Part shown: piece after piece, positions 42,115-51,054 of the stretch | Position numbering within the stretch: position 1 is the stretch's first letter | Layout of the letters: the number at the start of each line of letters is the position of its first letter | DNA from: DATAAP01 sp041690495 | GTDB taxonomy: Bacteria > Pseudomonadota > Alphaproteobacteria > CACIAM-22H2 | Assembly: GCA_041690495.1 (NCBI GenBank) | Contig: JAWLHE010000012.1 | Span: forward strand, 62,001 to 126,000 | DNA length: 64,000 nt | Direction of reading: 5' to 3' | The notes under the pieces: model-generated | Databases searched by the model: none | What the model was told of the DNA's origin: nothing | What the model saw: only the letters and a program-made list of their open reading frames with translations | Position numbers and translations under genes: made by a program

Positions 42115-43383
42115 TCACTGCCGCGGGATCGCTCCCCTCGCGCGTGGTTGCGGGTCGCTATCACGCGGCGCGGGCGGGCGCTCTTCCGGAGGTCTGACGC
42201 CGCGAAACATCCAAAGCAGGCCTAGATCGTAAATCACCTTGAGCAGGCCGCCGATCACGAGCGGCCAGCCGAACGGCGAGAGGGTCAGCATCCATCCGGC
42301 GAGCCCGGGGCTGAGCGCCGCGGCGAGGCTGCGCGGCACCGCGGTCACACTGGCCGCGGCGGGACGCTCGGCGGGCGTCACCACGGCCATGACATAGGAG
42401 CTGCGCGTCGGCACGTCCATCTGCGATAGCAGGCCGCGACCCATCAGCAACGCTATGGCGACCGTCAGATCGGGCGCGAACGGCACGGCCATGATGCAGA
42501 GATTGGCCGGCAGATGCGTGAACACCATCGTGTTGACGAGGCCGATGCGGCGCGCGAGCGGCACGGCAAGCAGATAGGACAGGGCAGAGAGCAGGCTCAT
42601 CCAGAAAAAGATCTGTGCGGTGGCGGCGACCGACAGGCCGAAGCGATCGAACAGCCAGATGGCAAGCAGCGACTGGACGAAGAAGCCGCTGGCGAAGGAA
42701 TCGAGGCTGAACAGCGCCGCGAGTTTCAGCACGATGCCGCGCGACGGGCCGAGCGGCGCAGCGTGGCCGGCCTGCCTGTGGTCGAGCCCGCTGGAAAGCC
42801 GGCGGTAGATCATCATCGCGGCGAGGCCGATCATCGCGTACGCGACGAACATCGCCTGCATCGCGGCGATCGGAGTTACCTGCGCGGCCAGGACGTCCAC
42901 GGCGCCGGCGGCAAGCGCGCCGAACGCGCCGGCGAGGGAACCGGCCAAGCTGTAGCGCGCGAACATGGCCGTACGGTCTTCGTCCGCAATCGTCTCGCTC
43001 AAGGCCGCCTGCTCGAGCGGCAGCAGCGGGCTGACGTCGCCCGCGGAGGGATTCAGCGTTCCGACGAAAGCGACGATCAGCAGGGGCCAGAAGCCGTCGG
43101 CGAGCGCAAAGGCGAGGCCGGTCGCCATCATCAGGATCGTCAGGGCGATGAGCAGGCGCCTGCGCGGAAAACGGCTGGCGAGCAGACCCACGATCAGGGT
43201 CATCGCCGCGGAGCCAAGCAGGGTGGCGGTCGCGAGGATGCCGACCTGCCAGGCCTCGAAGCCGCGCGCGAGCAGATAGGCCGGCAGCACGATGCTGATG
43301 AAACCGTCCCCGAATGCGCGCAGGCCCCGCGACGAGAGCAGGAGCGGCGCGTCGCGGGTCGCACTTTCGGGCAGCAATCGCAT
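42115..43383 (-). CDS. MFS transporter
   Basis: A 422-residue permease with about 12 helices; the loop-2/3 motif is LLASRFPRRRLLIAL. Glu/Asp residues in the central loop (EQAALSETIADEDRTAMFARY) resemble the family of uncharacterised MFS proteins with a long loop after helix 4. The longer open frame to 43563 is not conserved, so the ATG at 43383 is preferred. Third gene of a probable SDR-cupin-MFS operon; may import or export the substrate of the two enzymes. Confidence 0.87.
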   Translation of the reverse strand: MRLLPESATRDAPLLLSSRGLRAFGDGFISIVLPAYLLARGFEAWQVGILATATLLGSAAMTLIVGLLASRFPRRRLLIALTILMMATGLAFALADGFWPLLIVAFVGTLNPSAGDVSPLLPLEQAALSETIADEDRTAMFARYSLAGSLAGAFGALAAGAVDVLAAQVTPIAAMQAMFVAYAMIGLAAMMIYRRLSSGLDHRQAGHAAPLGPSRGIVLKLAALFSLDSFASGFFVQSLLAIWLFDRFGLSVAATAQIFFWMSLLSALSYLLAVPLARRIGLVNTMVFTHLPANLCIMAVPFAPDLTVAIALLMGRGLLSQMDVPTRSSYVMAVVTPAERPAAASVTAVPRSLAAALSPGLAGWMLTLSPFGWPLVIGGLLKVIYDLGLLWMFRGVRPPEERPPAPRDSDPQPRARGAIPRQ

Positions 43384-43441
43384 GGCCGCTACCGTGGCGC
43401 GGATGCGCCTGGAAGGAGGTTGGCCGGACGGAAAAACCCCG

Positions 43442-43951
43442 CTAGCGCACGAACTGATCGACGTAGAACTCGCCGAGGCCATTCTTGATGTAGTGCGCGC
43501 GGCACATGTCGATCTTGGTGAAGACGTCCTCGTACGCGACCGCCTTTCCGGCATCGTCGACATAGATCATCGCGCCGGAGATGTTGAAGAAGGTGATCAT
43601 TTCGTCGGCGGAATCGACGGTGAGCGTGTGCACTTCGCCGGGCGGCTCGTAGACGAAGCTGCCGGGCGTGGCGATCCAGTCGTGCTCGAGATACCGCCAG
43701 CTGCCCTTGATGACATAGCCGACCACGACCATCGGGTGGCGGTGGCGGCTGAGGATGCCCGCCTTGCGCACGCGCAGCAGGTTGCACCAGCCGCCCGACA
43801 CCGTGTTCATCAGCAGCGGCCGGAACCAGACATTGTCGGCCTGCGGCACCCAGACGCGCTCGTCGTCGGGAATCGCTTTCGCGACGATCTCGTCCTGGAC
43901 GCCGAGCGCGGAGAGCATCGGCACCTTGAGCCTGGTTTGTCCGTCAGCCAT
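43442..43951 (-). CDS. 2,4'-dihydroxyacetophenone dioxygenase-family cupin
   Basis: A 169-residue protein. It matches the cupin family containing 2,4'-dihydroxyacetophenone dioxygenase: WFRPLLMNTVSGGWCNLLRV, the metal motif SRHRHPMVVVGYVIKGSW and PPGEVHTLTVD. Such enzymes cleave C-C bonds of aromatic hydroxyketones with Fe(II), but many members have unknown substrates. GGAGG lies 6 nt before the ATG. It starts 17 nt after the SDR stop, which indicates an operon. Confidence 0.82.
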   Translation of the reverse strand: MADGQTRLKVPMLSALGVQDEIVAKAIPDDERVWVPQADNVWFRPLLMNTVSGGWCNLLRVRKAGILSRHRHPMVVVGYVIKGSWRYLEHDWIATPGSFVYEPPGEVHTLTVDSADEMITFFNISGAMIYVDDAGKAVAYEDVFTKIDMCRAHYIKNGLGEFYVDQFVR

Positions 43952-43968
43952 GGAACCCTCCCTGTAGT

Positions 43969-44694
43969 TCAGGCGATCGAATAGCCGCCGTCGACCGGCA
44001 GCACCACGCCGGTGACGAAGCGCGCGGCCGGCGAGCACAGGAACAGCACGACGTCGGCGACCTCGTCGGGTTCGCCCCAGCGGCCCATCGGGGTGCGCGC
44101 CAGGACCGGCGCCTCGCGCGCCGGATCGTCGCGCAGCGGCTGCGTCATCGCCGTGCGGATCCAGCCCGGCGCCACGGCGTTGACGCGGATGCCGTCGGGC
44201 GCCCACGCGGCGGCGAGAGCGCGGGTCAGCCCGGCGATGCCGCTCTTGCTCGACGTGTAGGCCGGCGCATGCGCCGCGCCGAAATAGCTGTACATCGAGG
44301 CGGTGTTGACGATCGCGGCGCCGGCGGCCGGAAATTTCGGCTTCGCGGCGGCGCACACGCGCATCGTGCCTTCGAGATTGCAGTCTATGACGCGCGCGAA
44401 ATTGACCGGATCGAATTCGTCGCGCCGCAGGATCATCCCAGCGCAATTGACGACGAAGTCGATCCGATCGAGATCGCCGACCAGCTCCGCGACGGCGCTG
44501 TCGCTCGTCACGTCCACGGCGCGCAGCTCGATGCCGGCGAACTCGGCCCCCGCGCGCGCCGCCTCGACCTCCTGTTTCGGGCCCGCCGCGACGATGCGGC
44601 AGCCGGCGCGGGCGAAGGCCTGGGCGATGGCGGCGCCGATGCCGCGCGTCCCGCCCGTCACGATCGCGCATTTCCCGTCAAACCACTGGTTCAA
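43969..44694 (-). CDS. SDR-family oxidoreductase
   Basis: A 241-residue classical SDR. Cofactor loop TGGTRGIG at about 14-21, NCAG (here VVNCAGMILRR), catalytic Ser in NTASMYSYFG, Tyr-x-x-x-Lys as YTSSK, and PGWIRTAMT after it. Acid at the end of beta-2 is absent, suggesting NADP. First gene of the SDR-cupin-MFS operon, with 274 nt upstream lacking a visible regulator gene. Confidence 0.91.
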   Translation of the reverse strand: MNQWFDGKCAIVTGGTRGIGAAIAQAFARAGCRIVAAGPKQEVEAARAGAEFAGIELRAVDVTSDSAVAELVGDLDRIDFVVNCAGMILRRDEFDPVNFARVIDCNLEGTMRVCAAAKPKFPAAGAAIVNTASMYSYFGAAHAPAYTSSKSGIAGLTRALAAAWAPDGIRVNAVAPGWIRTAMTQPLRDDPAREAPVLARTPMGRWGEPDEVADVVLFLCSPAARFVTGVVLPVDGGYSIA

Positions 44695-44990
44695 GCCTGC
44701 ACCCCCATGTCCGGGACAAAGCTACCACACCGACGGTTTTCCCATGCAAGGACCGGGGCGCGGCGGCGCGCCCCGCTTCCGGGCAGCGGCCGCAGCGCGG
44801 CTGTGGCAAGGATTCATTAACCACATCCCGCAATTGCAGGACACAGTTTCGTCACAGCTTTGATGCGCGACCGCCCAAAGTCTGAACGGCATGCTGTGGT
44901 CATCGCCACACGATCCTGCCAAGGGACGATCCGGCGATATGGGGAGGTCGGCTGCGGTTTTCTGCCCTCTGTCCTCTGGAGAGGCTCTGC

Positions 44991-45083
44991 ATGTTCAGCG
45001 ATTTCGTCTCGATCGCCTGGCGCGGCACGCTCGCCGTCGGTGTGCTTCTGGTGGCCCTGCAGGCGAGCGGCCTGCTGCACTGA
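44991..45083 (+). CDS. Tiny single-span membrane protein
   Basis: A 30-residue ORF, MFSDFVSIAWRGTLAVGVLL then VALQASGLLH. The middle is a plausible membrane helix. GGAGAGG stands about 6-10 nt before the ATG, a good ribosome site. It lies in the otherwise empty 507-nt gap between the SDR gene and the LysE gene. No family assigned; similar short hydrophobic proteins exist widely. Confidence 0.45.
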   Translation: MFSDFVSIAWRGTLAVGVLLVALQASGLLH

Positions 45084-45201
45084 TCGCGGCGCCGGTCACG
45101 CCCGCGGTGGAGGAGCACTCGCGCCGGACGACGGTGTCAGGATCCTTGCCAAGACGGCGCAATGCTGGATTGATGCGCGCGGCAAGACGGAGCGCGCATC
45201 G

Positions 45202-45828
45202 ATGTCCCTGGAACAATGGCTCGCCTTCTCGGCCGCGGCGGCGATCATGCTGGCCATTCCCGGCCCGACCATCCTGCTGGTGATCTCCTACGCGCTGGGC
45301 CACGGGCGCAAGCTGGCCCCGGCCCTCGTCGCCGGCGTCGCGCTCGGCGATTTCACCGCGATGACGGCCTCGATGGTCGGGCTGGGCGCGGTGCTCGCGG
45401 CCTCGGCGACGTTGTTCACCGCGCTGAAATGGATCGGCGCCGGCTATCTCGTTTATCTCGGGATCAAGCTGTGGCGTGCCCCGGTCGGCGATGCCGCGAT
45501 CGCCGCGCCGGACGAAGTCCGGCCGTTCCGCGTCTTCTCGCACGCCTACGCGGTGACGGCGCTGAACCCCAAGGCGATCGTGTTCTTTGTCGCCTTCCTG
45601 CCGCAGTTCCTGAACGCCGATGCGCCGATCGCCCCGCAGATGATCGTCTTCGAAGCGACCTTCCTGGTGCTGGCGACGCTCAATGCCGGCCTCTACGCGC
45701 TGATGGCGTCGGGGGCCCGGCACACGATCAGGAACCCGGCGGTGCAGCGCTCGATCAACCGCGTCGGCGGATCGCTGCTGATCGGCGCCGGCGTTCTGAC
45801 CGTCGCCTGGCGCAAAGCCAGCGCGTGA
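45202..45828 (+). CDS. LysE/RhtB-family amino-acid exporter
   Basis: A 208-residue membrane protein with about six helices. Typical family pieces are AIPGPTILLVISYALGHGRK near the start, KWIGAGYLVYLGIKLWR in the middle and LNPKAIVFFVAFLPQFL. Exports an amino acid or homoserine-like compound; the substrate is not clear. It ends 4 nt from the convergent GcvA-type regulator gene, which may control it. The ATG at 45202 fits the family start; longer upstream frames do not. Confidence 0.9.
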   Translation: MSLEQWLAFSAAAAIMLAIPGPTILLVISYALGHGRKLAPALVAGVALGDFTAMTASMVGLGAVLAASATLFTALKWIGAGYLVYLGIKLWRAPVGDAAIAAPDEVRPFRVFSHAYAVTALNPKAIVFFVAFLPQFLNADAPIAPQMIVFEATFLVLATLNAGLYALMASGARHTIRNPAVQRSINRVGGSLLIGAGVLTVAWRKASA

Positions 45829-45832
45829 GCGC

Positions 45833-46804
45833 TCAGCCGCGCGCGAGGCGCAAGGGGGCGGGGCCCGCAACGGCCTCGGCCGCCGCCGCGGCCTCGCGGC
45901 GCAGCCAGTCGTGGAACAGCCGCACCTTGGGCAGCGCTCCCTTGGCCTCGGGATAGACCACGTAGTAGGCGAAGTTGACGGGCACGCTGACGTCGAACGG
46001 CCGCACCAGGCGGCCCGCCGCGACGTCGGCATCGGCCAGCGTGGACTTCGCGAGCGCCACGCCGCGCCCGAGAAGAGCGGCCTCGAGCACGAGGCTCGAC
46101 TGGTTGAAGCGCGGTCCGCGCGACGCATCGACGTTCGCCACACCGGCCGCCTTCAGCCACATCTGCCAGGTCGGGCAGGTCTCGTCGTCGTCCGAGCTGT
46201 CGTCGTGCAGCAGGACGTGATGGCGGAGCCGGTCCGGCGCGGTCAGCGCGTTCGCACCCTTGAGCAGCACCGGGCTGCACACCGGATAGACCGTGTCGCC
46301 GATCAGGCGATCGACCTGCAGTCCGTCGTAGCGGCCGGGCCCGTACCGGATCGCGAGATCGACGTCGGCGGCCGAGAAGTCGACCAGCTCGTTCGATGCC
46401 GCGACGCGCACGTCGATGTCGGGATGCGCCGCCTGGAAGCGGTCGAGCCGCGGCAGCAGCCACTTCACCGCGAAGGACGGCGCGAGGCTGACGGTCAGCA
46501 CGCCGCTGTGCCCGACCTCGCCGAGCTGTTCGACCGCGCCGAGCAGCCGCTCGAATCCGTCGCGGATTCCCGGGAGGATCGCCTGGGCCTCGTCGGTGAG
46601 GAGCAGGGTGCGCCGCGTGCGGCGGAACAGCGTGACGCCGAGCAGGTCCTCGAGCGCCTTGACCTGATGGCTCACCGCGGCCGGCGTCACCGCGAGCTCG
46701 TCCGCCGCGCGGGTGAAGCTGAGATGGCGCGCGGCCGCCTCGAAGCTGCGGAGCGCGTTGAGCGGCGGCAGCTTGCGCCACTTGTTAGGAATGCGCACGG
46801 CCAT
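45833..46804 (-). CDS. LysR-type regulator of the GcvA group
   Basis: A 323-residue LysR protein. The HTH lies at about 8-65 (LPPLNALRSFEAAARHLSF, DELAVTPAAVSHQVKALED, LFRRTRRTL). The effector domain includes LTVSLAPSFAVKWLLPRL and DLAIRYGPGRYDGL, both characteristic of GcvA-type members. Glycine cleavage genes are absent, so the name marks similarity only. Start at 46804 overlaps the siroheme synthase gene by 20 nt on the same strand, so it may be co-transcribed with the sulfite reductase operon. Confidence 0.9.
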   Translation of the reverse strand: MAVRIPNKWRKLPPLNALRSFEAAARHLSFTRAADELAVTPAAVSHQVKALEDLLGVTLFRRTRRTLLLTDEAQAILPGIRDGFERLLGAVEQLGEVGHSGVLTVSLAPSFAVKWLLPRLDRFQAAHPDIDVRVAASNELVDFSAADVDLAIRYGPGRYDGLQVDRLIGDTVYPVCSPVLLKGANALTAPDRLRHHVLLHDDSSDDDETCPTWQMWLKAAGVANVDASRGPRFNQSSLVLEAALLGRGVALAKSTLADADVAAGRLVRPFDVSVPVNFAYYVVYPEAKGALPKVRLFHDWLRREAAAAAEAVAGPAPLRLARG

Positions 46805-47396
46805 GGCGTGTCGGTCTCTCGTCGTCTTCGCGCGGGTCGCGCAACCAGCCGCGGCGCGCAATCACCGCGTCGGTCGCGTGCGTCACCTCAGCACCAAGGC
46901 CGTGCGCGCGCAAGCGCCGTCGCAGCCGTGCCAGCTCGGTCACCCGCGCCGCCCAGCTCTCGGGGAATGCCGCTTCGAGCCATTCGCGCACGCGCCGCGC
47001 CAGCGCCGGGCTCCGGCCGTTCGTCGAGACCGCGATCAGGAGATCGCCGCGCCGCACCAGGGCCGGAGAATGAAAGTCGCACCACCCGCGCTGGTCCTCG
47101 ACATTGACCAGAGCGCCGGCGGCATAGGCCGCAGCGGCGACTTCGCCGCTCTCCTCGGCCGGCAGACCGGCGATGAAGACGACGCGGCTGCCGGCGAGAT
47201 CGGCAGCCGCGGGGAGGCGCGGAACCAGGCGGTCGCCCGCGTGCGCTGCGAGCGCGGGAGAGGGCGCATCGCTGAAGATGCGCGCGCGGGCGACGCCGTC
47301 GGCCTCGATCTGATGCAGCCGGTTCAGCGCCCGTGCGCCGCGCCCGGCAAGCGCCACCGGCACGCGCGCGAGATCGAGGACGACCGGGAGCATCAT
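46785..47396 (-). CDS. Siroheme synthase N-terminal (precorrin-2 dehydrogenase/ferrochelatase) domain protein
   Basis: A 203-residue Met8/CysG N-terminal-type protein. The Rossmann loop is VALAGRGARALNRL, followed by VVFIAGLPAE and the conserved NVEDQRGWCDFHSPALVRRG and AVSTNGRSPALARRVREWLE. It oxidises precorrin-2 and may insert iron to make siroheme, the cofactor of the sulfite reductase encoded just upstream. The methyltransferase half of CysG is absent, so it must be supplied elsewhere. ATGATG start overlaps the sulfite reductase stop. Confidence 0.9.
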   Translation of the reverse strand: MMLPVVLDLARVPVALAGRGARALNRLHQIEADGVARARIFSDAPSPALAAHAGDRLVPRLPAAADLAGSRVVFIAGLPAEESGEVAAAAYAAGALVNVEDQRGWCDFHSPALVRRGDLLIAVSTNGRSPALARRVREWLEAAFPESWAARVTELARLRRRLRAHGLGAEVTHATDAVIARRGWLRDPREDDERPTRHGRAHS

Positions 47397-49096
47397 GCGA
47401 CGGCCGGACGCGCCGCGCGCGCCGCGATGTCGGCCAGCGCCGCCGGCTCGTGGCGATGGCAGAAGTCGCCGAAGCTCTCGCCCTGGCGTCGCGCGCGTGC
47501 GAAGAACGCGAACAGCGGCTCGAGGGTCGCGGCGATGTCGTCGAGCTTCACGCGCGCGAAGACGAGGCGATTGAGCCGCGTGCCCTCGAAGTCGCCGCCG
47601 AGATAGATCGCGTAGCTGTCGGGCGTGCGGCCGACGATGCCGATATCGCCTGCATAGGGCCGCGCGCAGCCGTTCGGGCAGCCGGTGATGCGGACGCTGA
47701 TGCGCTCGCCGCCCAGGCCGTGGCGCGTCAGCGCCTGCTCGATCGCGTCGACCAGCGGCACGCGGATGCGCTCGGCCTCGTTGAGCGCGAGTCCGCAGGT
47801 CGGCAGCGCCGGGCACGCCATCGCCCACCGCGCCAGCGGCGACAGGTCCATCGGCAAGACGACGCCATGCGCCTTGAGGATGCCGTCCACTCTTTCGCGG
47901 TCGTCGATGTTCAGGTCGGCGAGCAGGATGTCCTGGGTGGGCGTCAGGATCGGGCGCGCGCCGGTCTCGCCGAGGATCCGCCGCAAGGCGCTGCGCAATC
48001 TCGCCTGCCCGTCGTCGCGGATGCGGCCGCTGGCGATCGGCAGGCCGAGATAGACGCGCCCGTCCCCCTGGGCGTGCCAGCCCATGTGGTCGACGACGCG
48101 GAATCGCGGCATCGGCCGCGCCGCCGCGAGCGGATGGCCGACGCGCGCCTCGATCTGGGCTTTCACCCATTCGAGGCCTTTCTCGTCGACGAGATATTTC
48201 AGCCGCGCATGCTTGCGGTCGGCGCGGTCGCCATGATCGCGCTGCATGGCGATCACGGCTTTGGTCGCGTCGAGCAATGTTTCGGGCGGAACGAACACGA
48301 CAGGCGTCGCCAGCCGCGGGTAGGTCTGCGGCTTGTTGTGGGTCATGCCGAGTCCGCCGCCGATCGCGACGTTGTAGCCCTGCAGCGTCTCGCCGTCGAA
48401 CAGCGCGATCAGCGCCAGGTCGTTGGTGAGCACGTCGACCGAATTGTCTTCGGGCGCGGCGAGTCCGATCTTGAACTTGCGCGGCAGATACGTCTCGCCA
48501 TAGAGCGCGTCGGTTTCGTCGGAGGCGCCGTTCGCCGCATACGCTTCGCCGTCGACCCAGATCTCGTGATAGCCGCGCGTCCGCGGCGCGAGTTCCGCCG
48601 AGAGGCGGGCCGCCGCCGCCTGCAGGGTGCGATGCACGCGATCGGCGATGGGCGCCGGCGTCGCGGTGACGTTGCGGACGACGTCGCCGCAGGCGGCGAG
48701 CGTCGTGAGCAGCGCCTCGTTGATGCCGGCAATGGTCGCCCTGAGATCGCTCTTGATGACACCGTGGAACTGAATGCCCTGGCGCGTCGTGACGCGCAGC
48801 GTCCTGCCGCCGTAGCGCTCGGCGAGATCGTCCAGGGCAAGATACTGCGCCGCGGTGAGCTGGCCCGCCGGGATCTTGGCGCGCACCATGAACGCGTACG
48901 CTTTCTCCTGACCCTTTTGCTTCAGTTCGGTGGCGCTGTCGCGGTCATAGCCCTGGTAGACGCCATGGAACTTGAGCAATTGCTCGTCGCCATTGGCGAA
49001 GTGGGTTGCATCGGCGGCGGCAAGGGTCGCCCCGATCGTGCCGCGGAGCGCCCGGCTCTCGCGCTTGACTGCTTCGACTTTCGATCCGGCTGCCAT
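47393..49096 (-). CDS. Nitrite/sulfite reductase hemoprotein (assimilatory type)
   Basis: A 567-residue siroheme/4Fe-4S enzyme. Cluster ligands are CPALPTCGLALNEAER and RITGCPNGCARPYAG. N-terminal half contains KFHGVYQGYDRDSATELKQ, RAKIPAGQLTAAQYLALDDL and TTRQGIQFHG, as in CysI. Reduces sulfite to sulfide for cysteine synthesis; ferredoxin or flavoprotein partner is not encoded nearby. First gene of an operon with the siroheme synthase domain. Upstream promoter at 49173-49201. Confidence 0.92.
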   Translation of the reverse strand: MAAGSKVEAVKRESRALRGTIGATLAAADATHFANGDEQLLKFHGVYQGYDRDSATELKQKGQEKAYAFMVRAKIPAGQLTAAQYLALDDLAERYGGRTLRVTTRQGIQFHGVIKSDLRATIAGINEALLTTLAACGDVVRNVTATPAPIADRVHRTLQAAAARLSAELAPRTRGYHEIWVDGEAYAANGASDETDALYGETYLPRKFKIGLAAPEDNSVDVLTNDLALIALFDGETLQGYNVAIGGGLGMTHNKPQTYPRLATPVVFVPPETLLDATKAVIAMQRDHGDRADRKHARLKYLVDEKGLEWVKAQIEARVGHPLAAARPMPRFRVVDHMGWHAQGDGRVYLGLPIASGRIRDDGQARLRSALRRILGETGARPILTPTQDILLADLNIDDRERVDGILKAHGVVLPMDLSPLARWAMACPALPTCGLALNEAERIRVPLVDAIEQALTRHGLGGERISVRITGCPNGCARPYAGDIGIVGRTPDSYAIYLGGDFEGTRLNRLVFARVKLDDIAATLEPLFAFFARARRQGESFGDFCHRHEPAALADIAARAARPAVA

Positions 49097-49158
49097 GTTC
49101 TGGCCTTTGAAAATCAGGGGTCCATCCCGGCACGCGCACCGGACCGACGATCCTAAAA

Positions 49159-49177
49159 ATACACGGGAAGAGTGTAT
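49159..49177. promoter_or_regulatory. Inverted repeat operator candidate upstream of the sulfite reductase gene
   Basis: ATACAC-N7-GTGTAT, perfect 6-bp arms. It overlaps the -10 element of the minus-strand promoter below, a repressor-like position. The regulator is unknown. Confidence 0.4.
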
Positions 49178-49201
49178 AATGAATAATATTACAGTTGTCA
49201 G
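49173..49201 (-). promoter_or_regulatory. Sigma-70-like promoter of the sulfite reductase operon
   Basis: On the minus strand CTGACA (-35, 49201-49196) and TATACA (-10, 49178-49173) are separated by 17 nt. It lies in a rare AT-rich stretch (49150-49212) about 77 nt before the sulfite reductase start. On the plus strand TATAAT at 49175-49180 could serve as -10 for the peroxiredoxin gene, but I see no good -35. Confidence 0.5.
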
Positions 49202-49359
49202 TGAGTAAATATATCGTGCGGCGCGGCCGTGGCCGGCCTAGGGTCTGGCGGTGCTTTCCCAGGGGGTTGCAGCCCCGGCGTCCTCCCGCGCTGTCATGCC
49301 ACGGCACGGGCGAGCGGCACCCCCGGGGGTCTTTCCCACGCGACCATCAGGAGACGGCA

Positions 49360-50010
<651 letters not shown>

Positions 50011-50024
50011 GGGAGAGGGCAGGC

Positions 50025-50081
50025 GGCGGCGCAGACGGGCATGCCGTCGCGCCGCCATCGCCGCGACAGGGTTCCCTGTCG
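50025..50081. terminator. Tandem hairpins after the peroxiredoxin gene
   Basis: First hairpin 50025-50056: GGCGGCGC pairs with GCGCCGCC, with an inner GACGG/CCGTC stem. Second hairpin 50064-50081: CGACAGGG-TT-CCCTGTCG. Together they follow the stop by 15 nt. No T-run follows, so they may act as transcript stabilisers or Rho-linked terminators. Confidence 0.5.
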
Positions 50082-50177
50082 GCGCCGGATTGCGGACCTG
50101 AAAGAGGAAGAAAGAAAAAAAGAATGGGTGCGTCGCACGGCCGACGCCCCATGAGGCTACCTGCTAGGGTGTGGTCG

Positions 50178-50375
50178 TCAGGCGGCCCGGCATGGCGGCG
50201 CCGGTCCGGCGAGTTCTACCAGGGCATGCGCTTCATCCGGCGTCAGATCGGGCCGCACCGTGCGGACCGCCTGCATCGCCCGCTGCGCCGCTGCGGTGGC
50301 GTCGAGCCCCGCCGCATGCGCCCGGGCCGTCGATTCCCAGATCAGAGATTCAAGGCCGTCCTGAACGCCTGCCAT
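50178..50375 (-). CDS. Small conserved-looking protein, unknown function
   Basis: A 65-residue helical ORF (MAGVQDGLESLIWESTARAH, then AQRAMQAVRTVRPDLTPDEA). Alternating Ala and charged residues suggest a real short helical protein. No ribosome site, but an exact GGAAC-N16-CGTT promoter ends 10 nt before the ATG, so it may be a leaderless stress gene. Unknown family. Confidence 0.5.
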   Translation of the reverse strand: MAGVQDGLESLIWESTARAHAAGLDATAAAQRAMQAVRTVRPDLTPDEAHALVELAGPAPPCRAA

Positions 50376-50384
50376 CGCATTGGA

Positions 50385-50409
50385 AACGCTAGCGCGGCCA
50401 TTCTGTTCC
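50385..50409 (-). promoter_or_regulatory. EcfG-type general-stress promoter before the 65-codon ORF
   Basis: On the minus strand: GGAAC-N16-CGTT, exact match to the EcfG consensus. The distance of 10 nt from CGTT to the ATG at 50375 would give a nearly leaderless transcript, as at the SGNH gene. Confidence 0.5.
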
Positions 50410-50444
50410 CATGGCGACAGCCAAAGGTGGCGCGGTCCGCGCCG

Positions 50445-51044
50445 TCAACCGCCGGCGCCGAGGAGGCGCGCGGACTGGATGACGCGTTCGGCCTGCGCCT
50501 GGCGCAGGCCGTGGTGATAGAGCCGCGTGCCCTGATAGATGATCATGTAGAGACGGCCCTCGTGAACGGTGCCGGCGGCGGTGACCTCGCGGTCGACCTC
50601 GTCCTTGCCGACATAGGTCATGTCGAAGCGGAAGCCGTCCTTGCCCGCGAATTTCGCGGGGCGCAGGCCGCGCGTCCTGGTGAGAGCCGATTGCGAGATC
50701 TTCGCGTAGGTCGACTCGACCAGCTCCATGACTTCCGTCGGGGTCATGGAGCTGCGGAAGGCCGGAAGCTTGTCGCGCTTCTCCTGTTCCGCGGTCTGCA
50801 CGTAGAGCGGCTTGCCGTCCTCGACCCCGGCGAAGAAAGTCAGCGAGTTCAGCAGCGGCCCGTCGGCGGTCCAGATCTCGGCATCGCTGCGGCCCGAGAT
50901 GTCCTGCTGGTTGATCTTGTTCCAGGCGATATCAGGCTCGACGGAGAGCGCATTCTTGACGGTGACGCGCTGCGGCTGCACCAGCACATACGGCGCACAG
51001 CCGGCGACGAGCAGGACGAGAGCGATGATCGCGGCGAAACGCAT
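50445..51044 (-). CDS. Hypothetical lipoprotein
   Basis: A 199-residue lipoprotein: MRFAAIIALVLLVAGCAPYV, with lipobox VAGC at Cys16. The mature part is beta/alpha mixed (WNKINQQDISGRSDAEIWT, DGFRFDMTYVGKDEVDREVT). No family recognised with confidence. AGGAG 8 nt before the ATG at 51044. Third gene of a three-gene operon with the M48 protease 10 nt upstream, so it may be a substrate or partner of it. Confidence 0.7.
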   Translation of the reverse strand: MRFAAIIALVLLVAGCAPYVLVQPQRVTVKNALSVEPDIAWNKINQQDISGRSDAEIWTADGPLLNSLTFFAGVEDGKPLYVQTAEQEKRDKLPAFRSSMTPTEVMELVESTYAKISQSALTRTRGLRPAKFAGKDGFRFDMTYVGKDEVDREVTAAGTVHEGRLYMIIYQGTRLYHHGLRQAQAERVIQSARLLGAGG

Positions 51045-51054
51045 GGCGGATCTC

